Shown here in pieces: positions 34,716 through 42,453 of a DNA stretch of 64,000 nucleotides. The notes under the pieces were generated by a model. It ran no database searches. It was given only the letters and a program-made list of their open reading frames with translations, and was not told the DNA's origin. The stretch is from Opimibacter sp041746735. Lineage in GTDB: Bacteria > Bacteroidota > Bacteroidia > Chitinophagales > Saprospiraceae. The translations under genes were made by a program, and so were the position numbers. The stretch is taken from assembly GCA_041746735.1 (NCBI GenBank), contig JBGTGP010000009.1, positions 1-64,000 of the forward strand. Direction: 5' to 3'. Position 1 is the first letter of the stretch. Every line of letters begins with the position of its first letter.

Positions 34716-35108
34716 ATGGCTAAGTCAGTAAAAAAGGCAGCAAAGAAGCGGAAAGTCAAAGTAGACACCGATGGAAAGGTGTTTATCCAGGCCACCTTCA
34801 ACAATATTATCGTGACCCTGACCAACCGGGCAGGACATGTTATTTCCTGGGCCTCCGCAGGTAAGGCTGGTTTCAAAGGCTCCAAGAAGAATACACCCTA
34901 TGCGGCCCAAATTGCTGCGTCCAGCGCGGCTCAGGAAGCATACGATGCCGGGATGCGCGCTGCTGAGGTCTTTGTCAAAGGCCCCGGAGCAGGCAGGGAA
35001 GCGGCTATTCGGGCCATCGATGCCACAGGCGTACGGGTGTCCAAGATTCAGGATCTCACACCGGTGCCCCACAATGGATGCCGCCCACCTAAAAGAAGAA
35101 GAGTTTGA
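34716..35108 (+). CDS. rpsK: 30S ribosomal protein S11 (uS11)
   Basis: The 130-residue protein has a lysine-rich N-terminus, T-F-N-N-I-I-V-T-L-T, S-A-G-K-A-G-F-K-G-S-K-K and the C-terminal H-N-G-C-R-P-P-K-R-R-R-V. S11 forms the 30S platform with S18 and S21. ATG at 34716 is chosen over the TTG three codons upstream. Confidence 0.98.
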   Translation: MAKSVKKAAKKRKVKVDTDGKVFIQATFNNIIVTLTNRAGHVISWASAGKAGFKGSKKNTPYAAQIAASSAAQEAYDAGMRAAEVFVKGPGAGREAAIRAIDATGVRVSKIQDLTPVPHNGCRPPKRRRV

Positions 35109-35161
35109 TGCCAATCTGCTGAGGCAGTTGCTTTATATACGTTTAGCTATTTGATTTAATT

Positions 35162-35773
35162 ATGGCAAGATATACCGGACCTACTACCAAGAAAGCCAGA
35201 GCCTTAGGCGAAATGATCTTTGGCTTTGACAAAAGTTTTGAGCGAAAAAAATACCGCCCCGGACAGCACGGAAACTCCAAACGCCGCCGCCAGAAATCAG
35301 AGTATGCCCTTCAGCTTCTCGAAAAGCAGAAAGCGAAGTATACCTATGGCGTATTGGAACGTCAATTCCGCAACATTTTTGAGAAAGCCACCTCCAAGAG
35401 TGGTGTTACAGGCACGGTGCTCCTTCAATTACTGGAATCCAGACTTGACAATACCGTCTTTCGTTTGGGCATCGCCAAAACACGCCGCGGCGCAAGACAG
35501 TTGGTCTCTCACAAACATGTACTCGTGAATGGCGAACTGGCAAATATACCATCCTATCAACTGAAGCCGGGTGATGCGGTAAGTGTCCGTGGTAAATCTC
35601 AAAGCCTCGAACTCATCACCGACAACGTAGCGGCAAAAGCCGACATCCGAAAATTTCCTTGGCTGGAATGGAACCCGGATCGTTTGGAAGGTAAATTCCT
35701 CTCCTATCCTGAACGCGATGATATCCCGGAACGGATCAACGAGCAGTTGATCGTCGAGTTGTATTCGAAATAG
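35162..35773 (+). CDS. rpsD: 30S ribosomal protein S4 (uS4)
   Basis: The 203-residue protein has M-A-R-Y-T-G-P, the S4 RNA-binding domain (L-D-N-T-V-F-R-L-G-I-A-x-T-R-x-x-A-R-Q-L-V-S-H-K-H) and an intact C-terminus. S4 initiates 30S assembly and, in other bacteria, regulates the alpha operon by binding its own mRNA. A strong hairpin follows the gene, before rpoA. Confidence 0.98.
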   Translation: MARYTGPTTKKARALGEMIFGFDKSFERKKYRPGQHGNSKRRRQKSEYALQLLEKQKAKYTYGVLERQFRNIFEKATSKSGVTGTVLLQLLESRLDNTVFRLGIAKTRRGARQLVSHKHVLVNGELANIPSYQLKPGDAVSVRGKSQSLELITDNVAAKADIRKFPWLEWNPDRLEGKFLSYPERDDIPERINEQLIVELYSK

Positions 35774-35783
35774 AACATTAAGA

Positions 35784-35821
35784 AAAATGGTTGCAGACGC
35801 CAAATCGACTGCAACCATTTT
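35784..35821 (+). terminator. 13-bp perfect hairpin between rpsD and rpoA
   Basis: AAAATGGTTGCAG (35784-35796) pairs perfectly with CTGCAACCATTTT (35809-35821) around 12 bases. Its right arm ends in TTTT followed by CCCC. This resembles an intrinsic terminator or attenuator. It would lower rpoA and rplQ transcription relative to ribosomal proteins unless they have their own promoter or the hairpin acts in RNA processing. Confidence 0.6.
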
Positions 35822-35859
35822 CCCCAATATATGTATTCCTTCATTCAGAAATTACCTTT

Positions 35860-36858
35860 ATGAGCATCCTGAATTTTCAAAAGCCGGACAAAATTTTGTT
35901 GCAGAAAGCCACCGACTTTCAAGGTCAGTTTGAATTCAAACCCCTCGAACCCGGTTTTGGCCAAACCATTGGAAATTCATTACGCCGAGTTTTACTCTCT
36001 TCGCTTGAAGGGTATGCCGTATCTGCTATCCGGATTGCAGGCGTCGATCATGAATTCTCCTCTATACCAGGCGTGGTGGAAGATGTTGTGGACATTATCC
36101 TCAACATCAAGCAGATTCGCCTCAAAAGCGCCATTAAAGGAGACAAGACAACAGAGCACCAGATTTACATCACCATCAGTGGACAGGATGAGTTCAGAGC
36201 CAAGGATATCGAATCCAAGACCAATGTCTTTAAGATCATGAATCCGGATCTCCTGATCTGTCGCATGGAGCCCTCCGTCAATCTCGAGCTGGAGATGACG
36301 ATCACCAAAGGCCGTGGCTATGTACCCGCCGAAGAAAATATGCCGGAGAATGCACCCATTGGCGTCATCCCCGTAGATGCGATTTATACGCCCATCAAGA
36401 AGGTTTCATATCACGTTTCCAATACCCGGGTAGGTCAGCGTACGGATTATGAAAAACTCAGTATAGACCTGGAGACAGATGGAACTATTCATCCGGAAGA
36501 AGCCATCAAGGAAGCAAGCCGTATCCTCATCCAGCACCTGATGCTCATCACGGATGAGCACATCACGTTTGATGACAAAGTCGGAAAAGAAGATGGAATC
36601 GTCAGCGAGCACATCCTCAGCATGCGTAAACTCCTCAAGACCTCCCTCGAAGATCTTGATCTGTCCGTACGGGCATATAATTGTTTGAAAGCAGCCAAGA
36701 TCAACTCACTGGCTGAACTCGTCAAATTTGATACCCATGAACTCCTGAAATTCAGGAATTTTGGAAAAAAATCGCTGGTGGAAATTGAAGAACTCCTCCA
36801 GATGAAGGGATTAACCTTCGGTATGGATTTATCCAAATACAAACTGGACGAAGAATAA
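35860..36858 (+). CDS. rpoA: RNA polymerase subunit alpha
   Basis: The 332-residue protein has the alpha N-terminal assembly domain (residues 1 to about 235; P-L-E-P-G-F-G-Q-T-I-G-N-S-L-R-R-V-L-L) and the C-terminal DNA/activator-binding domain (about 250-325; S-V-R-A-Y-N-C-L-K and F-G-K-K-S-L-V-E-I). ATG at 35860 gives the usual start M-S-I-L-N-F-Q-K-P; the frame is open further upstream through the hairpin region but without similarity. Confidence 0.98.
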   Translation: MSILNFQKPDKILLQKATDFQGQFEFKPLEPGFGQTIGNSLRRVLLSSLEGYAVSAIRIAGVDHEFSSIPGVVEDVVDIILNIKQIRLKSAIKGDKTTEHQIYITISGQDEFRAKDIESKTNVFKIMNPDLLICRMEPSVNLELEMTITKGRGYVPAEENMPENAPIGVIPVDAIYTPIKKVSYHVSNTRVGQRTDYEKLSIDLETDGTIHPEEAIKEASRILIQHLMLITDEHITFDDKVGKEDGIVSEHILSMRKLLKTSLEDLDLSVRAYNCLKAAKINSLAELVKFDTHELLKFRNFGKKSLVEIEELLQMKGLTFGMDLSKYKLDEE

Positions 36859-36945
36859 TATCATCCAGCACTTCACTGCAGTAACCTGAAGGCGTAAGCC
36901 GGGTGCTGCGAGGTCAATTTATTTTTTAACCACCAAACTCAGGTC

Positions 36946-37464
36946 ATGAGACACGGAAAGTCATTCAACCATCTGGGCCGCAAGGCAGGCCATCGCGCCG
37001 CGCTGCTGATGAATCTCAGTATTGCCCTTATTACACACAAGCGGATCTTCACGACCGTGGCCAAAGCCAAAGCGTTGAAGAAACATATTGAGCCGCTGAT
37101 CACAAAATCAAAAAACAACACTACGCATAGCCGCAGGGTCGTATTCTCATACCTGAGCAATAAAGATGCGGTCACAGAATTATTTTCAACCGTGGCGACT
37201 AAAATAGCAGATCGTCCCGGAGGATATACCCGGGTGATCCGGACCGGGTTCCGAAAGGGCGATGGAGCCGAAATGGCCATGATCGAATTGGTGGATTTTA
37301 ATGAGATCTATACCAATACAAAAAAACGCCGCAGTGAGACCACCACTACTTCTGCAGGAAAAACCAGACGCTCTCGCAGAGGCAAAGGTAAAACAGCCAC
37401 CGCTGCCGCAGCACCTGCCGCAGCCGCAGCCACGGAAGTACTGGGGACGTCAGAGGAAGAATAA
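36946..37464 (+). CDS. rplQ: 50S ribosomal protein L17 with Ala-rich tail (bL17)
   Basis: Residues 1 to about 120 are a standard L17 (M-R-H-G-K-S-F-N-H-L-G-R-K-A-G-H-R, T-T-x-A-K-A-K-A-L). The rest, to residue 172, is a low-complexity extension rich in basic residues then alanine, ending acidic (S-E-E-E). Long tails on L17 occur in other Bacteroidota. It is the last gene of the ribosomal block. Confidence 0.97.
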   Translation: MRHGKSFNHLGRKAGHRAALLMNLSIALITHKRIFTTVAKAKALKKHIEPLITKSKNNTTHSRRVVFSYLSNKDAVTELFSTVATKIADRPGGYTRVIRTGFRKGDGAEMAMIELVDFNEIYTNTKKRRSETTTTSAGKTRRSRRGKGKTATAAAAPAAAAATEVLGTSEEE

Positions 37465-37468
37465 ACAG

Positions 37469-37495
37469 AAAAAGGCCGCAAAGTGCGGCCTTTTT
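37469..37495. terminator. Intrinsic terminator of the ribosomal block
   Basis: AAAAAGGCCGCA (37469-37480) pairs with TGCGGCCTTTTT (37484-37495) around an AAG loop, giving a GC-rich stem with a 5-base T-run. It lies 5 bases after the rplQ stop codon. It is symmetrical and could also act from the other side. Confidence 0.9.
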
Positions 37496-37549
37496 CATTT
37501 AAGAAAGTGAAGCGAAGTAATCCGTAAAGATCAATTAGCTTTTTTCATA

Positions 37550-37557
37550 TATATTTG
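37550..37557 (+). promoter_or_regulatory. -7 element TATATTTG before carA
   Basis: An exact TAnnTTTG match lies 27 bases before the carA start codon and after the ribosomal terminator, as expected for a new transcription unit. The -33 element is not recognisable. Confidence 0.45.
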
Positions 37558-37583
37558 TTCCCCTGAATGTAAGGATCAACCAC

Positions 37584-38696
37584 ATGCCAGTAGATGCTTC
37601 GGCTCCAAGAGCCTTTCTCCTTTTACAAGACGGAACATATTTTGAGGGTAAAGCCGCAGGGCGCTTAGGCACCGCAACCGGCGAGATCTGTTTCAATACA
37701 GGGATGACGGGCTATCAGGAGATCTTTACCGATCCCTCGTATTTCGGACAGATTCTGGTCACAACGCACGTCCATATCGGTAATTATGGCATCCGCCACG
37801 TTGAGGTCGAGAGCCACCATGTTCAAATCAATGCACTGGTGTGTAAGACGTTCGTGGATGACTATAGCAGAGCCATGGCAGATCAATCCATTCAGGCTTA
37901 TTTTGAAGAGCAGGATCGGCTTTGTATTTATGGCATCGATACACGGGCAGTGGTTCGCCATATTCGAAGCAAAGGCGCGATGAATGCCATCATTTCCTCT
38001 GAAGACACAGACTTGAAAAGTCTTAAGAAACGACTGGACGCGGTCCCCTCCATGGAAGGACTCGAGTTGAGTTCCGCAGTATCTACCCGCGAAATATATG
38101 AAGCGGGATCACCAATTGCGCCGGTTAGAATCGCGGCGTTGGATTATGGCATCAAGAAGAATATTCTCCGTTGCCTGGTTGACCGCGGATGCTATATCAG
38201 AGTATTTCCGGCGACAGCGACCTACCAGGAATTGATGGACTTTAACCCACATGGGGTGTTCCTTTCCAATGGGCCCGGTGATCCTGCTGCTATGACCTAC
38301 ACACATGGTGTAATCAATGAAGTGGTCCAATCCGGACTTCCCGTATTTGGTATATGCCTCGGCCATCAACTTTTGGCTTTGTCACAGGGAATTTCTACCT
38401 ATAAAATGCATCATGGCCACCGCGGCATTAATCATCCAGTGCTAAACCTCGCCACAGGCAGAGCTGAGATTACCAGCCAGAATCATGGGTTTGGCGTTTC
38501 GCCAGATGCCATTTCCAAAAAGAAGGACGCGATAGAAATTACGCATATCAACCTGAATGATCAAACGGTCGAAGGACTTCGGATAAAGGGGAAACCTGCT
38601 TTTTCCGTGCAGTACCACCCCGAGTCTTCCCCCGGTCCTTATGATTCCAGATATCTGTTCGATGAATTCGTTTCCCTGATGTCCGGGTCAAACTAG
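37584..38696 (+). CDS. carA: Carbamoyl-phosphate synthase small subunit
   Basis: The 370-residue enzyme supplies ammonia from glutamine for carbamoyl-phosphate synthesis, feeding arginine and pyrimidine pathways. The class I glutamine amidotransferase domain has the nucleophile loop VFGICLGHQLLA and the catalytic Y-H-P-E-S-S-P-G-P; the N-terminal CarA domain is complete (G-E-I-C-F-N-T-G-M-T-G-Y-Q-E). carB is not next to it here. Confidence 0.98.
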   Translation: MPVDASAPRAFLLLQDGTYFEGKAAGRLGTATGEICFNTGMTGYQEIFTDPSYFGQILVTTHVHIGNYGIRHVEVESHHVQINALVCKTFVDDYSRAMADQSIQAYFEEQDRLCIYGIDTRAVVRHIRSKGAMNAIISSEDTDLKSLKKRLDAVPSMEGLELSSAVSTREIYEAGSPIAPVRIAALDYGIKKNILRCLVDRGCYIRVFPATATYQELMDFNPHGVFLSNGPGDPAAMTYTHGVINEVVQSGLPVFGICLGHQLLALSQGISTYKMHHGHRGINHPVLNLATGRAEITSQNHGFGVSPDAISKKKDAIEITHINLNDQTVEGLRIKGKPAFSVQYHPESSPGPYDSRYLFDEFVSLMSGSN

Positions 38697-38760
38697 CCAA
38701 GGCGTACCTAAAACTCGCCAAATCGGCTCACCCAAAACGAGCGAATTCACGGCTGAAACT

Positions 38761-38768
38761 TACATTTG
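38761..38768 (+). promoter_or_regulatory. -7 element TACATTTG close to eno
   Basis: An exact TAnnTTTG match ends only 4 bases before the eno ATG. If used, transcription would begin at or within a base or two of the start codon and give a leaderless message. No -33 TTTG is visible. Confidence 0.35.
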
Positions 38769-38772
38769 CAGT

Positions 38773-40059
38773 ATGAGTGCCATAGTAGACATCATCGCCC
38801 GCGAAATTCTGGACAGCCGCGGAAATCCGACCATCGAAGTCGAAGTGTATACAGAAGCCGGTAGTACAGGCAGGGCCGCTGTGCCCTCCGGTGCCTCGAC
38901 CGGTAAACATGAAGCCGTGGAACTCCGTGATGGAGATGCGACCCGATATCTGGGGAAAGGCGTACTGGATGCCTGCAGGAATGTAGAAGAGAAAATCTCC
39001 GAACAAATAATAGGTATGGATGTGGCGGATCAGTTAGAAATTGATCAGTCCATGATTGACCTGGACCCCAACCTCAATAAATCCGGGATCGGAGCCAATG
39101 CCATGCTCGGCGTCAGCCTGGCTGTAGCAAAAGCAGCAGCGATGGAGTACCGCCAACCTTTGTTTAGGTATATCGGAGGTGTAAGTGCCCACATTCTTCC
39201 GGTCCCGATGATGAATATTCTGAACGGGGGCTCTCATGCGGACAACAGCATCGACTTTCAGGAGTTTATGATTATGCCTGTGGGTGCAGATCATTTTCGG
39301 GATGCACTTCGTATGGGTACCGAGGTATTTCACCATTTGAAAAAAGTATTGCAGCAGGCCGGCTATTCCACCAATGTTGGTGATGAAGGCGGATTCGCCC
39401 CCAATATCAAGTCCAACGAAGAAGCTATAGAGACCGTACTCCGGGCCATTGAAAATGCGGGTTATAAACCGGGTGAGGATATGGTGATCGCCATGGATGC
39501 CGCCGCCTCCGAATTTTATAATGCGGAGGAGCAACTCTATATATTTAAGAAGTCAGGTGGTATGAAGAAAACCTCGGATGAAATGGTCGAGTATTGGGCC
39601 GAATGGTGCAGTAAATATCCCATATTCTCCATTGAAGACGGACTGGACGAAGATGATTGGTCAGGTTGGTCAAAACTTACCGCCACACTTGGAGATACCG
39701 TTCAACTGGTCGGTGATGACCTCTTCGTGACCAATGTAGACCGCCTGGCTTTGGGCATCGAGCGGCAAAGTGCCAATAGTATCCTGATCAAGTTGAATCA
39801 GATTGGGACCCTGTCTGAAACTATAGAAGCCGTACAACTGGCAACCCGCAATGGATTTACATCCATCATCAGTCATCGCAGCGGTGAAACGGAAGATGTG
39901 ACCATCGCAGATCTTTCCGTGGCGCTCAACACAGGTCAGATCAAAACCGGATCCCTCTCACGCTCAGACCGGGTGGCTAAGTACAACCAGTTGCTCCGAA
40001 TCTGTGATATCCTGGGTGACGCCGCGTTTTATCCCGGCAGATCCTTACTCGGGCGTTGA
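38773..40059 (+). CDS. eno: Enolase
   Basis: The 428-residue glycolytic enzyme converts 2-phosphoglycerate to phosphoenolpyruvate. Visible are A-R-E-I-L-D-S-R-G-N-P-T, G-A-S-T-G, the catalytic loop region N-V-G-D-E-G-G-F-A-P-N, metal ligands in S-I-E-D-G-L and G-D-D-L-F-V-T-N, and S-H-R-S-G-E-T-E-D. Length is normal. Confidence 0.99.
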   Translation: MSAIVDIIAREILDSRGNPTIEVEVYTEAGSTGRAAVPSGASTGKHEAVELRDGDATRYLGKGVLDACRNVEEKISEQIIGMDVADQLEIDQSMIDLDPNLNKSGIGANAMLGVSLAVAKAAAMEYRQPLFRYIGGVSAHILPVPMMNILNGGSHADNSIDFQEFMIMPVGADHFRDALRMGTEVFHHLKKVLQQAGYSTNVGDEGGFAPNIKSNEEAIETVLRAIENAGYKPGEDMVIAMDAAASEFYNAEEQLYIFKKSGGMKKTSDEMVEYWAEWCSKYPIFSIEDGLDEDDWSGWSKLTATLGDTVQLVGDDLFVTNVDRLALGIERQSANSILIKLNQIGTLSETIEAVQLATRNGFTSIISHRSGETEDVTIADLSVALNTGQIKTGSLSRSDRVAKYNQLLRICDILGDAAFYPGRSLLGR

Positions 40060-40115
40060 CTTTTTAATTCATAGTTCATTTCCCTTTTTCCCCATAATTC
40101 AGCCTCACCTTCATC

Positions 40116-40285
40116 TAGCTTTGGCATGGTCCTTGCAAGTCAAGGTTTAATTCCATGTCATATCTGATTGTCCCGTGATCATCATTATAGGCAATTCCTG
40201 CCTGGACAATTAATCCCTTGAGCAGGGGACAGCAGCGTATACATTGGATCAAACGCCAGGTATGGGCCTGTCCCCCTTTTTTTAA
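40116..40285 (+). ncRNA. Candidate structured small RNA between eno and ftsB
   Basis: A TAGCTTTG (-7 type) motif at 40116-40123 is followed by about 160 noncoding bases ending in a terminator-like hairpin. AGGGGACAG (from 40216) pairs with CTGTCCCCCT (to 40278) ahead of a T-run. Between them CCTTG/CAAGG and GATTGTCC/GGACAATT stems can form, the latter enclosing AGGCA/TGCCT. An alternative TCCCT/AGGGGA pairing would compete with the terminator. I cannot match it to 6S, SRP or another named RNA. It could equally be the leader of ftsB. Confidence 0.4.
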
Positions 40286-40299
40286 CCTCCAGTGATCAG

Positions 40300-40331
40300 T
40301 TTGTACAGGTCGGGGATATAGAGTATCTTTC
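40300..40331 (+). promoter_or_regulatory. Promoter candidate for the ftsB-sucD-fabI group
   Basis: TTTG (40300-40303) is followed after 20 bases by TATCTTTC (40324-40331), close to the Bacteroidota TTTG-N19-TAnnTTTG pattern with one mismatch. It lies 26 bases before the ftsB start codon and downstream of the candidate RNA terminator. Confidence 0.45.
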
Positions 40332-40357
40332 GGCCATTACCATCAGGTCTCAACTAC

Positions 40358-40663
40358 ATGAAGCGACTCATTCATCTGCGGCAGGTAATTTCGAATCTCA
40401 TCTCTGCCGGCTGGCTTAATAAATATTCCGTGGCTGCGGTCTTGTTTGTCATGTGGATGCTTTTCTTTGACAAGCACAACGTGATCACCCAATGGAGTCT
40501 CAGAAGCGCTGTGCGTGAGTTGGAATCCTCCATTGAAACGTACCGCAAACAATTGGCTGAAGCGGAAACAGCTCATCAGGACCTGATGAGCAACAAGGAA
40601 AAGTTTGCCAGGGAGAAATACCTGATGCATCGTCCGGATGAAGACGTTTTCTTGTTTCATTAA
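40358..40663 (+). CDS. FtsB/DivIC-family cell-division protein
   Basis: The 101-residue protein has a short basic cytoplasmic N-terminus, one transmembrane helix (about 22-41) and a coiled coil (about 48-80) followed by A-R-E-K-Y-L-M-H-R-P-D-E-D-V-F, the pattern of FtsB/DivIC proteins that join FtsL and FtsQ/DivIB in the divisome. A gene of this family next to eno is common. The Bacteroidota equivalent is rarely given a fixed name, so no symbol is assigned. Confidence 0.88.
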   Translation: MKRLIHLRQVISNLISAGWLNKYSVAAVLFVMWMLFFDKHNVITQWSLRSAVRELESSIETYRKQLAEAETAHQDLMSNKEKFAREKYLMHRPDEDVFLFH

Positions 40664-40688
40664 TGGAAGAAAGTATCATTACAAATTT

Positions 40689-41561
40689 ATGAGTGTACTC
40701 GTTGGAAAGGACAGTCGTGTCATTGTGCAGGGGTTTACCGGTACGGAAGGAACCTTCCATGCCGGACAGATGATCGAATACGGAACGAATGTTGTAGGTG
40801 GGGTAACACCCGGAAAGGGAAGTCAATCTCACCTGGACCGCCCGGTCTTCAATACGGTACACCATGCAGTAGCCGCAACTGGCGCCAATGTGTCTATCAT
40901 CTTTGTCCCACCTGCATTTGCACCGGATGCAATACTGGAGGCCGCGGAGTCCGGCATAAAAGTCATCGTTTGCATCACGGAAGGTATCCCCGTTCAGGAC
41001 ATGATACGGGTCAAAGATTATCTCAATAAATCAGGGAGCCGATTGATAGGACCCAATTGTCCCGGAATTATCACCCCTGGTGAAGCCAAAATCGGCATTA
41101 TGCCAGGGTTTATTCACACTCCGGGAACGATCGGTATTGTTTCCAGATCGGGTACGCTTACCTATGAAGCCGTAGATCAGGTGACCAAGGCAGGGCTGGG
41201 GCAATCGACCTGTATTGGGATCGGTGGCGATCCGATATGTGGAACGACGACACTGGAGGCAGTCCAGTTGCTCATGGCCGATCCCGATACAGAAGGGATC
41301 ATCATGATCGGAGAAATTGGCGGTAGCATGGAATCGGATGCCGCATACTGGATCAAGGAAAATGGAACGAAACCGGTGGTCGGATTTATCGCTGGTAAAA
41401 CCGCACCCAAAGGAAGAAAAATGGGACATGCCGGTGCTATTATCGGAGGCAAAGCCGACACAGCTGCCGCCAAAATGGAGATTCTGGCTTCCTGCGGTGT
41501 GCATGTCGTGGAATCTCCGGCGCAGATAGGTTCCGCCATGGCAGCTGTACTTCGGTCCTAA
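40689..41561 (+). CDS. sucD: Succinyl-CoA ligase subunit alpha
   Basis: The 290-residue subunit of the TCA-cycle ligase interconverts succinyl-CoA and succinate with nucleotide triphosphate formation. It contains the CoA-binding G-F-T-G-x-E-G-T-F-H, the G-P-N-C-P-G-I motif and the phospho-histidine region G-H-A-G-A-I-I-G-G. ATG at 40689 is chosen: the same frame is open upstream to 40638, inside ftsB, without similarity. sucC is not adjacent. Confidence 0.98.
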   Translation: MSVLVGKDSRVIVQGFTGTEGTFHAGQMIEYGTNVVGGVTPGKGSQSHLDRPVFNTVHHAVAATGANVSIIFVPPAFAPDAILEAAESGIKVIVCITEGIPVQDMIRVKDYLNKSGSRLIGPNCPGIITPGEAKIGIMPGFIHTPGTIGIVSRSGTLTYEAVDQVTKAGLGQSTCIGIGGDPICGTTTLEAVQLLMADPDTEGIIMIGEIGGSMESDAAYWIKENGTKPVVGFIAGKTAPKGRKMGHAGAIIGGKADTAAAKMEILASCGVHVVESPAQIGSAMAAVLRS

Positions 41562-41610
41562 TTATTCAGATCCTATATACTCCAATTGTAGATCAAAAGC
41601 TACCTTCAAC

Positions 41611-42420
41611 ATGATTCAACATCAGCTCTTAGCAGGAAAGCGAGGCGTTATCTTTGGGGCACTCGATGAAAGTTCAATCGCCTGGCATGTCGCCACCCAA
41701 TGTGTGGCTGAGGGCGCCAGAATTACCCTTACGAATGCTCCGGTGGCCATGCGATTTGGAACCATTCAAAAGTTGGGAGAACAACTTCAGGCTGAAGTCA
41801 TCGCTGCCGATGCCACCTCTGGAGAAGAATTGAAAGCCTTGTTTGAGCGCTCGGTGGATGTACTGGGAGGTCCACTGGACTTTGTACTTCATTCCATAGG
41901 GATGTCACTCAACGTGCGTAAAGGAAAGACCTATACGGACGTGAATCACGAATGGATGCACAAGACGCTTGATATTAGTGCCATGTCCTTTCATCGGATG
42001 ATGCAGGCCTTATACCACCTGGATGCCATGGTAGAAGGCGGATCCATTCTCGCGTTGAGCTATATTGCCGCCCAGCGGGTGTTTCCGGATTATAGTGAAA
42101 TGGCAGACGCAAAAGCCCTGCTGGAATCCTTTGCCCGCAGCTTTGGCTATCATTTTGGCATTAAGAAAAAGGTTCGGGTCAATACCATATCCCAGTCACC
42201 TACCCGGACCACAGCCGGGAGCGGAGTGAAGGGGTTTGATGATTTTTTTTCCTACGCCAATACAACTGCTCCATTGGGAAATGCAAGTGCTGAGGATTGC
42301 GCCAGGTATTGCGTGAGCCTGTTTTCCGACTATACCCGAGCTGTCACGATGCAAAACCTTTTCCACGATGGAGGATTCAGCTCGATGGGAGTTAATCCCG
42401 CTATTTTGGGCAAAGAATAG
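41611..42420 (+). CDS. fabI: Enoyl-[acyl-carrier-protein] reductase (NADH), FabI
   Basis: The 269-residue short-chain dehydrogenase carries out the last reduction step of fatty-acid elongation. The N-terminal G-x-x-x-x-S-S-I-A-W pattern, L-D-F-V-L-H-S-I-G-M-S and the catalytic region with Y...D-Y-S-E-M-A-D-A-K-A-L-L-E-S fit FabI, which is the triclosan target. It lies 49 bases after sucD. Confidence 0.95.
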   Translation: MIQHQLLAGKRGVIFGALDESSIAWHVATQCVAEGARITLTNAPVAMRFGTIQKLGEQLQAEVIAADATSGEELKALFERSVDVLGGPLDFVLHSIGMSLNVRKGKTYTDVNHEWMHKTLDISAMSFHRMMQALYHLDAMVEGGSILALSYIAAQRVFPDYSEMADAKALLESFARSFGYHFGIKKKVRVNTISQSPTRTTAGSGVKGFDDFFSYANTTAPLGNASAEDCARYCVSLFSDYTRAVTMQNLFHDGGFSSMGVNPAILGKE

Positions 42421-42453
42421 CATAACTTCACCGGAGTGCGTTATACTCTGTGC

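Noticed and set aside
35853..35862. TACCTTTA directly overlapping the rpoA start as a promoter
   Set aside because: A -7 box there would place the transcription start inside the coding sequence, and the last base departs from consensus.
40124..40285. Assignment to 6S, SRP (4.5S) or tmRNA
   Set aside because: I could not find the SRP GNAR-loop region, the 6S central bubble pattern or a tmRNA tag frame, so no family name is given.
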